Of a stretch of 64,000 nucleotides of DNA, positions 1 through 8,301 are shown one piece after another. The notes beneath the pieces were generated by a model. It had not been told where the DNA came from. It did not search any database and was given only the letters and a program-made list of their open reading frames with translations. The DNA comes from Bin127 sp965203505 (GTDB taxonomy: Bacteria; Chloroflexota; Dehalococcoidia; Lucifugimonadales; Lucifugimonadaceae). The stretch is from the NCBI GenBank assembly GCA_965203505.1, contig OZ241880.1, positions 248,001-312,000 of the forward strand, given 5' to 3'. The position numbers and the translations under genes are program-made. Each line of letters begins with the position of its first letter. Positions within the stretch are counted from its first letter, which is position 1.

Positions 1-2715
1 TACGGCTTCCTGCGAAACCTCATCGCCACCATCCGCGAATACAGCCCAACCCACATCGCCGTAACATTCGACACCCGCGCTCCCACTTTCCGCGACGAAC
101 TCTTCGACGAATACAAAGCTCAACGACCGCCGATCGATCCTGAACTCCATGCGCAGATCCCGATGGTCGAAAGCGTGTTGGCCGCCATGAAGGTGCCCGT
201 CTTCGCAATCGACGGCTTCGAGGCCGACGACGTGGTAGGGACCATCGTCCGCAAAGCCGAATCCGACAGCATCCGGTCGCTCATTCTCACTGGAGATGCC
301 GACCAGCTCCAACTCGTCAACGACGAGACCAACCTCCTGATGTACTCCGGTTTCGGCGACACCAAGGTATATGACATCCAAGCCGTCCGTGACCGCTATA
401 ACGGGCTTGGACCCGAGTTCGTCGCCGAGATCAAAGCACTTGAAGGCGACCCTTCCGACAACATACCCGGCATCGCCAAGATCGGACCTAAAGCGGCGCG
501 CACCGTATTGAATCGCTTCGGCCACTTCGACGTCCTGTACGAAAACTTGGACGCCGTCGGTGAAATCCCATCCAAGGAGTTGCGCGGCTCCAAAGGCATC
601 ATGAACCGGCTGCGCGACGGTAAGAAGATCGCGTACGACGGACTCAAACTCACGACCATCGTCACCGACGTGCCCATCGATATCGATTTCAGCGAATGCC
701 GCATCGGCGGCTACGATCGCGCCGACGTTGTGGCCGCTCTCACTACCCTCGGTTTTGGCGAAACCATCGTGCGCAGCATTCCTTCCGCTGAAGATGCCGA
801 ACGTGGTGTCTTCCCCCTGCCGATCACCGGACGACAACAGGGCGACCTGTTCGCCGGCTCTCAACCCGCGACGACCCAAGTCAAAGTCAAGGCCGGCGAA
901 CCGCTTGGAAACTACAAAGTCGTTTCCACCGTCACCGAACTACGCAGCTTGGTCGCGAAATTAGGCTCCGACGAGGGATTTGCATACGACACCGAGACCA
1001 ACGGCACGGACGCGATGCAAGACGAGATGGTCGGCATGTCGTTCTCGAACGCCGAAGGAGAGGGTTGGTATGTGCCGGTGAGCCATCGGGCTGGAGAGCA
1101 GATCGACCGTGTCCACGCCTTGGAGTTGATCGCGCCGCTATTCGCCGACGCCAAGGTTCCCAAAGCCGCACATAACGCTAACTTCGACATGATGGTGCTG
1201 CGACAAGCGGGCGTCGAAGTCAACAACGCCGCGTTTGACACCATGATCGCCGCTTCACTCTGCGGCCACAATCGAATTGGACTCAAGGATCTCGCACTCG
1301 AACTCTACAGCTCCGAGATGACGCCCATCACCGACCTCATAGGCACGGGACGCAAACAGATCACCATGTCCGAAGTTGACATCGAAGCGGCCGGACCGTA
1401 CGCATCTGCCGATGCCGACTTCACGTACCGCCTCTGGCGACATTTCGAACCCGAGCTCGATGGACACAACGCACGCGGTGTATTCGAAGGCATTGAGATG
1501 CCGTTGCTGCCCGTCATCGTCGACATGCAACGCACCGGAATGGTCGTCGAAACTGACGTCCTGACACGCTTCTCCGCCGCGTTGGGCGAGGAGATCGCGC
1601 AGATCAAACAAGCGACCAACGCGCTGATTGGCGGACGTCAGTTCAACATCGCCTCAAACAAGCAACTCGGAGAAATACTCATCGATGAGTGGGGCGCGCC
1701 ACCGACACGCAGGCTCAAAACCGGCTGGTCGATGAATGCCGACGCGCTCGACCGGATGAGAAACCGAAGCGGGCTCGACGATCGCATCTATGAGCTAATC
1801 GACGCCGTGCTGCGATTCCGCGAACTCTCCAAACTCAAATCGACCTACGCCGACGCTTTGCCCAAGATGGTCAACCCCGCAACCGGACGCGTTCACACCA
1901 CCTTCAACCAAGCCGGGTCCGCGACAGGTCGACTCGCCAGCAACGATCCTAACGTTCAGAACATACCTGTCCGCACACCACTCGGCCGTGAAATCCGGAA
2001 CGCGTTCTCAACGATGTACGACGCAGGATGGCAGCTTCTTTCCGCTGACTACTCTCAGATCGAGTTGCGGATCCTAGCTCACATGTCCCGCGAACCGGGA
2101 CTCCTCGATTCATTCCGAAACGGCGAAGACATCCACAACGCCACCGCCCAAGCCATGTATGGCGTCAACGAAGCATCGTCGGAGCAGCGCCGCATCGCAA
2201 AAATCCTCAATTTCGGTGTCATCTACGGACTCGGACCACAAGGCGTCGCCCGCCAGACCGATCTTTCGGTGCAGCAAGGCCGAGAGTTCATCGACCTCTA
2301 CTTCGGCAAATACCCCGGCATTCGCGACTTCATCGAGTACCAGAAACAGACCGCCAACATGCGAGGTTATGCCGAAACCTTGAAAGGCCGCCGACGTTAC
2401 CTGCCCGATCTACGTTCATCCAACCAAGGCCACAGAGCCGCCGCCGAACGCGTCGCCGTCAACATGCCGATACAAGGCACCGCCGCCGACGTCATAAAGA
2501 TCGCAATGATCAACATCGCCGACGAGTTGCAACGGCGAGGCATGGACTCCAGAATGACCGCTCAAGTCCACGACGAACTCATCTTCGAGGTCGCACCCGG
2601 CGAGTTGGAAGAGATGACCTCCATAGCCCATGACATGATGCCCGCCGCAATGTCACTCGAAGTCCCCCTACTCGTAGACACCAAAACCGGCGTCCGCTGG
2701 GGCGAACTCGAATGA
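1..2715 (+). CDS. polA: DNA polymerase I (5' end outside window)
   Basis: Family A polymerase for gap filling and Okazaki-fragment maturation. The frame is open from base 1 with no start, so the gene begins upstream; about 904 residues are visible. The first ~250 residues are the 5'-3' exonuclease/flap domain (GDADQLQLV and the DPSDNIPG helix-hairpin-helix segment). A proofreading domain follows with intact motifs: DTET (Exo I), AHNANFD (Exo II), YASAD (Exo III). The polymerase core has motif A (SADYSQIELR), the fingers helix (RRIAKILNFGVIYG) and motif C (QVHDELIFEV). All three activities therefore look functional. Its stop overlaps the next start (ATGA at 2712-2715), which implies translational coupling. 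Confidence 0.97.
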   Translation, partial: YGFLRNLIATIREYSPTHIAVTFDTRAPTFRDELFDEYKAQRPPIDPELHAQIPMVESVLAAMKVPVFAIDGFEADDVVGTIVRKAESDSIRSLILTGDADQLQLVNDETNLLMYSGFGDTKVYDIQAVRDRYNGLGPEFVAEIKALEGDPSDNIPGIAKIGPKAARTVLNRFGHFDVLYENLDAVGEIPSKELRGSKGIMNRLRDGKKIAYDGLKLTTIVTDVPIDIDFSECRIGGYDRADVVAALTTLGFGETIVRSIPSAEDAERGVFPLPITGRQQGDLFAGSQPATTQVKVKAGEPLGNYKVVSTVTELRSLVAKLGSDEGFAYDTETNGTDAMQDEMVGMSFSNAEGEGWYVPVSHRAGEQIDRVHALELIAPLFADAKVPKAAHNANFDMMVLRQAGVEVNNAAFDTMIAASLCGHNRIGLKDLALELYSSEMTPITDLIGTGRKQITMSEVDIEAAGPYASADADFTYRLWRHFEPELDGHNARGVFEGIEMPLLPVIVDMQRTGMVVETDVLTRFSAALGEEIAQIKQATNALIGGRQFNIASNKQLGEILIDEWGAPPTRRLKTGWSMNADALDRMRNRSGLDDRIYELIDAVLRFRELSKLKSTYADALPKMVNPATGRVHTTFNQAGSATGRLASNDPNVQNIPVRTPLGREIRNAFSTMYDAGWQLLSADYSQIELRILAHMSREPGLLDSFRNGEDIHNATAQAMYGVNEASSEQRRIAKILNFGVIYGLGPQGVARQTDLSVQQGREFIDLYFGKYPGIRDFIEYQKQTANMRGYAETLKGRRRYLPDLRSSNQGHRAAAERVAVNMPIQGTAADVIKIAMINIADELQRRGMDSRMTAQVHDELIFEVAPGELEEMTSIAHDMMPAAMSLEVPLLVDTKTGVRWGELE

Positions 2716-3263
2716 CCACGGGTCACGTATTCATCGCCGTAAGTCTCGACGGTTACATCGCCCGGAAAGACCACGCGATCGACTGGCTCGAAAATCAAGG
2801 CACCACCACTGAAGAACACGGCTACACACAGTTCATCGACTCCGTTGACGGCATCATATTCGGCCGCAAAACTTACGAAGTCGTCTTGAACCTGACCTCC
2901 GGCGAGTGGCCTTATGCTAAACCCGTAATCGTCCTCTCCCAAACCCTTACCAACTCCGACATCCCACCCCACTTAACCGACAAAGTCACAATCACCAACC
3001 AAACCCCAACCGACCTGCTGCAAAACCTCGACCAAAAGGGATGGAACAGAGCCTACGTCGATGGAGGCATCACGATCCAATCCTTCCTTAACGAAGGACT
3101 GATTGAAGATCTGATCATCACCACCCTCCCGGTGCTCATCGGCGACGGCATCCCTCTATTCGGCTCCACCCCCGAAGACATCCACCTCGAACTAATCACC
3201 CTAACCCAATACCCCTCAGGCCTAGCCCAATCCCACTATCGAGTTTTGAATCGAAACGGATGA
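2712..3263 (+). CDS. RibD C-terminal / dihydrofolate reductase-family protein
   Basis: A 183-residue protein of the DHFR-like RibD_C superfamily, recognisable from the N-terminal FIAVSLDGYIA strand, the GRKTYEVV segment and the C-terminal half with YVDGG and TTLPVLIGDGIPLFG. Family members are NADPH-dependent reductases of pterin or pyrimidine substrates; the true substrate of this stand-alone group is generally unknown. Its start codon overlaps the polA stop by four bases, so it is probably co-translated with polA. The usual RibD deaminase domain is absent, so it is unlikely to be the riboflavin enzyme itself. Confidence 0.85.
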   Translation: MTTGHVFIAVSLDGYIARKDHAIDWLENQGTTTEEHGYTQFIDSVDGIIFGRKTYEVVLNLTSGEWPYAKPVIVLSQTLTNSDIPPHLTDKVTITNQTPTDLLQNLDQKGWNRAYVDGGITIQSFLNEGLIEDLIITTLPVLIGDGIPLFGSTPEDIHLELITLTQYPSGLAQSHYRVLNRNG

Positions 3264-3272
3264 CAGGATCTC

Positions 3273-4712
3273 TCAAAACTCCGCCACCACACCCACCGGC
3301 AAACCCAAATCACGCCGAATCGCCGCCGAAATCCGGTTCAACCGCTTCCCATTGAGCTCCTCATCCTGCATCGTATCGGTGATTATCGCCACGCCCATGT
3401 TGTGATCTGGATCCCCCCAACCGATCGAAGTGCCCATTCCACCGTGACCAAAAGCTCTAGATCCAACCGGAGCGGCCATCCGGTTCGGCTGTTCGTCAAA
3501 CATCCACACGCCTTGACCGACACGTAATTTTGCCATGCTTTCGATGTCGTACGCACTCGCATGGACCGCGAAAACTCCAGTTGCCCCGGCTTCGCTCAAC
3601 CACCTCTCACTTTGAGGAGTCACGCCCCCCGCACAAACCGTCGCATACAACCTCGCGAGATCGTCGGCAGTCGTGATGCAAGTAGCGCCTGGCGAAACAA
3701 TCTGGTTATCCAGCAGCCAGTCCATCTTCCACGGCATTGCGGGATCGCTATAACCAGTCGGCACATGAAGCCTCTTCACACGGCCGCGCGTCTCAGAATC
3801 TTCATAATCGACCAAAAACCGAGTGTCGCTCAGATGCAAAGGCGTAGCGACTTCTCGATCGAACAGCTCCGCGAATCTCAGTCCAGTTGCCCGACTCGCA
3901 ACCTCGGCCACCAGAATGCCAAACGTAATCGAGTGATAGTGAATCACCTCACCCGGCTCATACTCCAGCGGCATCGACGCAATGATGTCGACCATCCGCC
4001 CCCAATCTCCCCAATCCACATCGCCTCGACCAAAGTCGCGCGGCAACCCCGCAGTGTGAGTCAACACATGGCGCACCGTCACACCTGTCTTGCCACGCTG
4101 CGCAAACTCAGGCCAGTAACTAGCAACTGGCGCATCGACCTCCAACACACCTGAATCCAACAATCGCCAAACCACCGCCGCCGCCATCGCCTTGCCCGAC
4201 GAGAACGCCCGGAAAAGAGGTTGCGGTTCGGGTGTCACACCCGATCCGTCCCTCGAACTCAGAAACAGGAGCACCTCTTCGCCATCCACGTATATCGCGA
4301 TGGACGCCGTGTGGTGCAACTCCAACTCCAGTTGTGATTCCAACTCCGCAAAAAGTCCCGGCAGCTCCACATCGGGAGATTCCAAAGGCTCCGGCGCAAC
4401 ATCAGAAACCGCCCCTTCAACCTCGTCGACCAGAGGTCCAGCCACCGCAACAATACCAACTTCATCCTCACCAACCTCTCCGACGCGCGAAGATGCTTCC
4501 TCGTCTGCCAGCAACCTGCGATATTGAACGATCTGGGTTTCCAGCAGATCCAGAGTGGCGCGGATTTCTTCGATACCCGCGAGCGAAACAGGTTCGGTTA
4601 CAGTTCGGGTGGTTGAATCGCCTAGTTCGGCACCACCTTCGACACTTGGCTGATCTTCACCTTCAGTTCGGATCGTCGCGTCGTCTGTAGGTTGAAGATC
4701 GTCTCTGGACAA
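3273..4712 (-). CDS. Class C beta-lactamase-family serine hydrolase with acidic N-terminal extension
   Basis: A 479-residue protein. Residues ~120-479 form a penicillin-binding/esterase-type serine hydrolase: the nucleophile motif SSGK gives S171-x-x-K174, the second motif is Y259-H-S261, and a late HGG stands in for KTG. Such proteins usually act as esterases or peptidases rather than true beta-lactamases. The first ~115 residues are unusual: an acidic, low-complexity stretch containing a short probable coiled coil (about 45-72). I see no signal peptide, so it may be cytoplasmic. The start is TTG with no clear ribosome-binding site. It lies 15 bases after the DUF5343 gene on the same strand, so the two probably form an operon. 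Confidence 0.85.
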   Translation of the reverse strand: MSRDDLQPTDDATIRTEGEDQPSVEGGAELGDSTTRTVTEPVSLAGIEEIRATLDLLETQIVQYRRLLADEEASSRVGEVGEDEVGIVAVAGPLVDEVEGAVSDVAPEPLESPDVELPGLFAELESQLELELHHTASIAIYVDGEEVLLFLSSRDGSGVTPEPQPLFRAFSSGKAMAAAVVWRLLDSGVLEVDAPVASYWPEFAQRGKTGVTVRHVLTHTAGLPRDFGRGDVDWGDWGRMVDIIASMPLEYEPGEVIHYHSITFGILVAEVASRATGLRFAELFDREVATPLHLSDTRFLVDYEDSETRGRVKRLHVPTGYSDPAMPWKMDWLLDNQIVSPGATCITTADDLARLYATVCAGGVTPQSERWLSEAGATGVFAVHASAYDIESMAKLRVGQGVWMFDEQPNRMAAPVGSRAFGHGGMGTSIGWGDPDHNMGVAIITDTMQDEELNGKRLNRISAAIRRDLGLPVGVVAEF

Positions 4713-4727
4713 GAGTGATTGCTAGGG

Positions 4728-5438
4728 TTAATTCGCGGAAACTTTGTGCAAGTTGAAGGTGTCTTGAAGCTTGTTCATCCCATCCATCCAACTGGCCTGC
4801 ATCTCCTCTGACCAAGTCGGATCGAAGTCCGGATATTTCTCCAACACCTTGAATGCTAATTCTCTCATCGCCGAGATCGCAGGATCATCGTCGCCTGCTG
4901 TCGCAACAGTCGTTTCTGATGCTTCTTCAGCACCTTCAGGCCGCGAAGCCGATCTAGCGGCCCGCACATTTGAACGAGATCTTGCGCCAGATTTTCGATG
5001 CGACCTCAGATATGTGGACAGCGGAATTCCTGCGTGCGTAGCGGCATGAATGAAAAACGTTTCACACTTGATGAGCATCGATTCCGTACACCCGAACTCC
5101 CGCATCGCTTCGCGGAACTGCGCCTTGGTTGCGCGTTCCAAATCGAGTCGGAACACCGGAGTGTAGTAGCTTCTCAGAATCTTTTCCAGAATCCGGTGGT
5201 GCTGTTCGCCTTCAGTTCTGACAAGCAGTTTGAAATCATCGCTTGGGCGCCCTTCCGCATCTACGAGCCTTAGCGAGCGAAGTGCGCTTGTTATCTGAGA
5301 TGTCGCAGTTCCAGAGAATTTGGAATCGAAAACGGAACGGTCGATTCTATCGGGCATGTTTATCGTGAGAGATTCCAAGAAAGTTCGGAATGTCCGGTAC
5401 GCGACATACGGCGGATTGAGATTTGGTTCCGTGGCCAT
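4728..5438 (-). CDS. DUF5343 family protein
   Basis: A 236-residue protein whose first ~150 residues match the DUF5343 pattern (PPYVAYRTFRTFLESL, then a conserved middle with FKLLV, and HATHAGIPLSTYLR near residue 140). The family is soluble and of unknown function, with a predicted winged-helix-like first part. A Ser/Arg-rich linker and a short C-terminal helical region follow. A clean promoter lies upstream (5481-5509). The serine hydrolase follows 15 bases downstream, so the pair is probably co-transcribed. I infer a possible DNA-binding or sensing role only from the predicted fold. Confidence 0.75.
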   Translation of the reverse strand: MATEPNLNPPYVAYRTFRTFLESLTINMPDRIDRSVFDSKFSGTATSQITSALRSLRLVDAEGRPSDDFKLLVRTEGEQHHRILEKILRSYYTPVFRLDLERATKAQFREAMREFGCTESMLIKCETFFIHAATHAGIPLSTYLRSHRKSGARSRSNVRAARSASRPEGAEEASETTVATAGDDDPAISAMRELAFKVLEKYPDFDPTWSEEMQASWMDGMNKLQDTFNLHKVSAN

Positions 5439-5480
5439 GATTTCAAACTGAAAAAGGTGCCGATTTGTTCAGTTAAGGCG

Positions 5481-5509
5481 AGTATATGCCACTCTTTTTC
5501 CAAATGCAA
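5481..5509 (-). promoter_or_regulatory. Sigma70-type promoter of the DUF5343 operon
   Basis: On the minus strand TTGCAT (5504-5509) and TATACT (5481-5486) are separated by exactly 17 bases. Transcription would start near 5474, giving a leader of about 36 bases before the ATG at 5438. Confidence 0.7.
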
Positions 5510-5647
5510 CGAGAATTATGGAATCTTCGGAATAAATTTTGGACAACGCAGGGACAGTTTCTTTGTTTACAAGCCCCCAGAAACCAGAATCTGACCTATG
5601 AGCACGATGGAGGCAACCAAACAGTCCGACAAGGCAGGTGATTTGAG

Positions 5648-6601
5648 ATGCGAATAGCGATTGAAAACATCCTACCGGACCCCAATCGACCGGTCTACGA
5701 CAAGGCGCACAGGGCATGGGCGCGCCGACGCCGACAAAGGCGCATGCCGGTGGTTCTCGCCGAACAGGGAAAGTTCTACCTGCTGTGTGGACACAACACT
5801 ATCGACGCCGCGCAGAGAGCAGGCGAGGATCTAGTGGAGTGCGTTGTCCGCCAAGGCGTTTCGGACGAAGAGCGCGAAGAATTCCGCCTGACCGACGAGT
5901 ACTTTTCGTCGCTCCTGCCACCGATAAAGATGGCAGAATCCTTTATCCGCTACCGCGAAAAGTTCCACGTCACGCAGCAGGAACTGGCTCGAAGAACAGG
6001 CATCACCGCCGGCACCGTTCACCACTACGAGAGCCTCAGAAAGACGCTGTCGCCGAAACTGCAGGACCACGTCGATCGGGGGGAATTGACGTTCAAAGAG
6101 GCACGATGCATCGCCGACGTAGACGGACATCAACGACAAGAAGAGTTGGCCCAACCGTTCATCGACTCGCGCCTCAGCAGCGTTCACGTCGAGGAACTGA
6201 TATCGAAGGCGAAGTCGAGCCCGCAAAGGTCCTCTGCCGATCTGATTGCGGAGTATGTCGTCGACGAACCCAAGGTTGAACCGGTAGTGCACCAGCAACC
6301 CACGAATGGCGTCGAAGTCAACGGTCACACGACGATCCGCGGTGGGCGATCGAACGGAAGTTACCAGGACGACTTGGAAGGGATGCAGGAAAACGCATTC
6401 ATGCTGGCTGGGAGCTTGGAGAAGCTGGCCAGCGCAGATATCCCTGAGTACCGTCGTCTGCGTCTAGTCAGCACGTTGCGCATCCTCTCTAGCCGCCTCA
6501 ACAATGCCCTTGATCATTTGAATCGCTACAAGGCAAACGGTTCGGCAGTGGGGCGCTCAAATGGTCGAACACGTTTCGCTCAAGCCGTGAAGGTTCGCTG
6601 A
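5648..6601 (+). CDS. ParB/RepB-like protein with helix-turn-helix
   Basis: A 317-residue protein. Residues ~1-85 resemble a ParB N-terminal nuclease/CTPase-type domain (IENILPDPNRPVYD, then LLCGHNTIDAAQRAGED in the place of the GHRR box). Residues ~105-150 form a clear helix-turn-helix (VTQQELARRTGITAGTVHHY). The last ~150 residues are not recognised and look linker-rich then helical. The ribosome-binding site AGGTGA lies 6 bases before the ATG. No parA or partition partner is near, so this is an orphan and more likely a regulator than a chromosome-segregation ParB. The GHRR box is not canonical (GHNT), which may mean CTP handling differs. Confidence 0.8.
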   Translation: MRIAIENILPDPNRPVYDKAHRAWARRRRQRRMPVVLAEQGKFYLLCGHNTIDAAQRAGEDLVECVVRQGVSDEEREEFRLTDEYFSSLLPPIKMAESFIRYREKFHVTQQELARRTGITAGTVHHYESLRKTLSPKLQDHVDRGELTFKEARCIADVDGHQRQEELAQPFIDSRLSSVHVEELISKAKSSPQRSSADLIAEYVVDEPKVEPVVHQQPTNGVEVNGHTTIRGGRSNGSYQDDLEGMQENAFMLAGSLEKLASADIPEYRRLRLVSTLRILSSRLNNALDHLNRYKANGSAVGRSNGRTRFAQAVKVR

Positions 6602-7136
6602 GCCGACGTTGAAACTGCGCCGCTCTGGTTTTTCGAGAAATATCTCGTCACCACAATTCCCGTGCATCAACGTTTGCCAGTCTTAGGCGAATGAATTAAT
6701 CAAGAACCTACTCAAACACAATCTGTCGACGGCCGGGCGGCCAATCGGCAAGGACCGCCCGAAACAATGCTGTCGATAGGCATTGGCGCACCAACCGTAT
6801 GGGCGCAAATGTCTGCAATGAGGATGGGGTGCTTTCTCAGCCTCCTTAAGCACCCCGATCCTCTTTCATGGGTGAACGAATCCCCCAAGTCAAAAATTCG
6901 AAGGCGGTCACCCTGCACCGTGATACGCAGATCGTTGAGCGACCGAATCGAATTGAATGCTTTCTAGAGAGGCGCGGTTCTGACATACCATCTTTGACAG
7001 CGCGAAATCATCGGAAATCGCCGTCGAATGGTATAGCATTGCTTCAATCGCTCGCACTGCGCTGCAAGTTGAAATCAAGAGCTGTAGCCGGGCGATCAAT
7101 GCCGAAATACCGTGAGTGCCCTGGTGATGCCAAAAG
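6602..7136. other. Non-coding stretch between ParB-like and Ldh genes
   Basis: Open frames here are short, lack ribosome-binding sites and have compositions unlike the neighbouring genes, so I support no gene. The one structured element is the inverted repeat at 6820-6863. The regulatory region of the downstream dehydrogenase should lie in the last ~150 bases, but I could not fix a promoter. Confidence 0.5.
6820..6863. repeat. 15-bp inverted repeat with one bulged base
   Basis: GAGGATGGGGTGCTT (6820-6834) is mirrored at 6848-6863 as AAGCACCCC, one unpaired G (6857), then ATCCTC, with a 13-base loop between. It can form a strong stem in RNA of either strand. It is too far from any gene end to be an obvious terminator (218 bases after the ParB-like gene), and there is only a weak T run after it. 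Confidence 0.7.
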
Positions 7137-8237
7137 ATGCTTGAGAGATTTCACGTTCCGGAAGATGAAGCCGTCCGAGTAATGCCCGACCGGATGCGTG
7201 CAGCCACGAAGACGGTCTTCCTAAAAATGGGATTGACCGACGCGGACGCCGACCTGTCGACTGATGTACTGATGTACGCAGACATCAACGGTGTCGATAC
7301 TCACGGCGTTTCCAACATGTTGAGGATGTATGTGCAGGGATATCAGGCCGGCAACATCAACCCCGACCCTGAAATGCGGATCATCCGCGAGACAAACGTA
7401 ACCGCCTCGTTCGACGGAGATGGCGGACTTGGGTTGCACCAAGCTCCAAGGGTGATGGACATCGTCATCGAAAAAGCCAAAGAACATGGAATGGCCGCGG
7501 CTACGTTGATGAACTCGGGTCATCTAGGCGCCGCAGGGTACCACGCCGTGCGCGCCATCGACCACGACATGATCGGCGTGTGCATGACCGGAGGCGGTGG
7601 ATTCGCCATGTTGCCGACATTCGGCGCCGAACCGCGCTTTGGCACGAATCCCTTGGCATGGGCAGTCCCTGCGAGATCGCAACCATACTTCATTTTTGAC
7701 GCTGCGACGACGCAGGTTGCCGGTAACAAGATCCGGCTGCTGCAACGACTGAACGAGCCGATCCTGCCAGGATGGCTGGCTCGTGACGACGGCTCGCCGA
7801 TCATGGAGGAGGAACAGGTACCGGAGGAGGATATCCGAGGCGAACGACGCCATTGGTACATGCTCCCATTTGGCGGAACACGCGAGATGGGATCGCACAA
7901 AGGCTACGCAATCGCCTGTATCGTCGACATCATGACGAGTACCCTTTCCGGCAACGGCCCCGGGTTCGTGACGGAAAGTGGAGGGCATTTCTTCTCCGCG
8001 TACCGAATCGACGCTTTCACCGACCCAGACAAGTTCAAAGACGACATGGACCTTTTCTTGGACGGATTGGCGACTACGCCGCCGGCGCCCGGTCACGCCC
8101 GGGTCGTGTATCCCGGCCTGATCGAGAGCGAGGAACGAGAAGATCGGTCCGCTAACGGCATCCCGTACCATCCCGAAGTATTGGAATGGTTCGATTCGAT
8201 CAACGCCGAACTGGAATTGAACCTGCAACTTCCTTGA
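7137..8237 (+). CDS. Malate/L-lactate dehydrogenase (Ldh) family oxidoreductase
   Basis: A 366-residue NAD(P)-dependent dehydrogenase of the LDH2/MDH2 family, structurally unrelated to classical lactate dehydrogenase. Seen: the catalytic DTHG motif with H56, SGHLGAAG (about 127-134), FGTNPLAWAVP and the late MGSHKGYAIA. The family reduces or oxidises 2-oxo/2-hydroxy acids such as malate, sulfolactate, ureidoglycolate or delta-pyrroline carboxylate; the substrate cannot be read here. The start at 7137 keeps the family-typical opening (ERFHVPEDEAVRV). It stands alone after a long gap, with a peptidase gene 64 bases downstream. Confidence 0.92.
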   Translation: MLERFHVPEDEAVRVMPDRMRAATKTVFLKMGLTDADADLSTDVLMYADINGVDTHGVSNMLRMYVQGYQAGNINPDPEMRIIRETNVTASFDGDGGLGLHQAPRVMDIVIEKAKEHGMAAATLMNSGHLGAAGYHAVRAIDHDMIGVCMTGGGGFAMLPTFGAEPRFGTNPLAWAVPARSQPYFIFDAATTQVAGNKIRLLQRLNEPILPGWLARDDGSPIMEEEQVPEEDIRGERRHWYMLPFGGTREMGSHKGYAIACIVDIMTSTLSGNGPGFVTESGGHFFSAYRIDAFTDPDKFKDDMDLFLDGLATTPPAPGHARVVYPGLIESEEREDRSANGIPYHPEVLEWFDSINAELELNLQLP

Positions 8238-8301
8238 AGGCGCAACTCATCTCAATTTGATCACGAACAACCGATTCGGTGGGGAGTTAGGCAGGGCTAG
8301 G

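Noticed and set aside
3273..4712. True antibiotic-resistance beta-lactamase
   Set aside because: The motifs fit the broad serine-hydrolase/esterase group, there is no export signal, and a long acidic extension is present; resistance is not supported.
6868..7182. 104-residue open frame before the Ldh gene
   Set aside because: It has no ribosome-binding site, overlaps the Ldh start and the 15-bp inverted repeat region is next to it; the composition is not protein-like.
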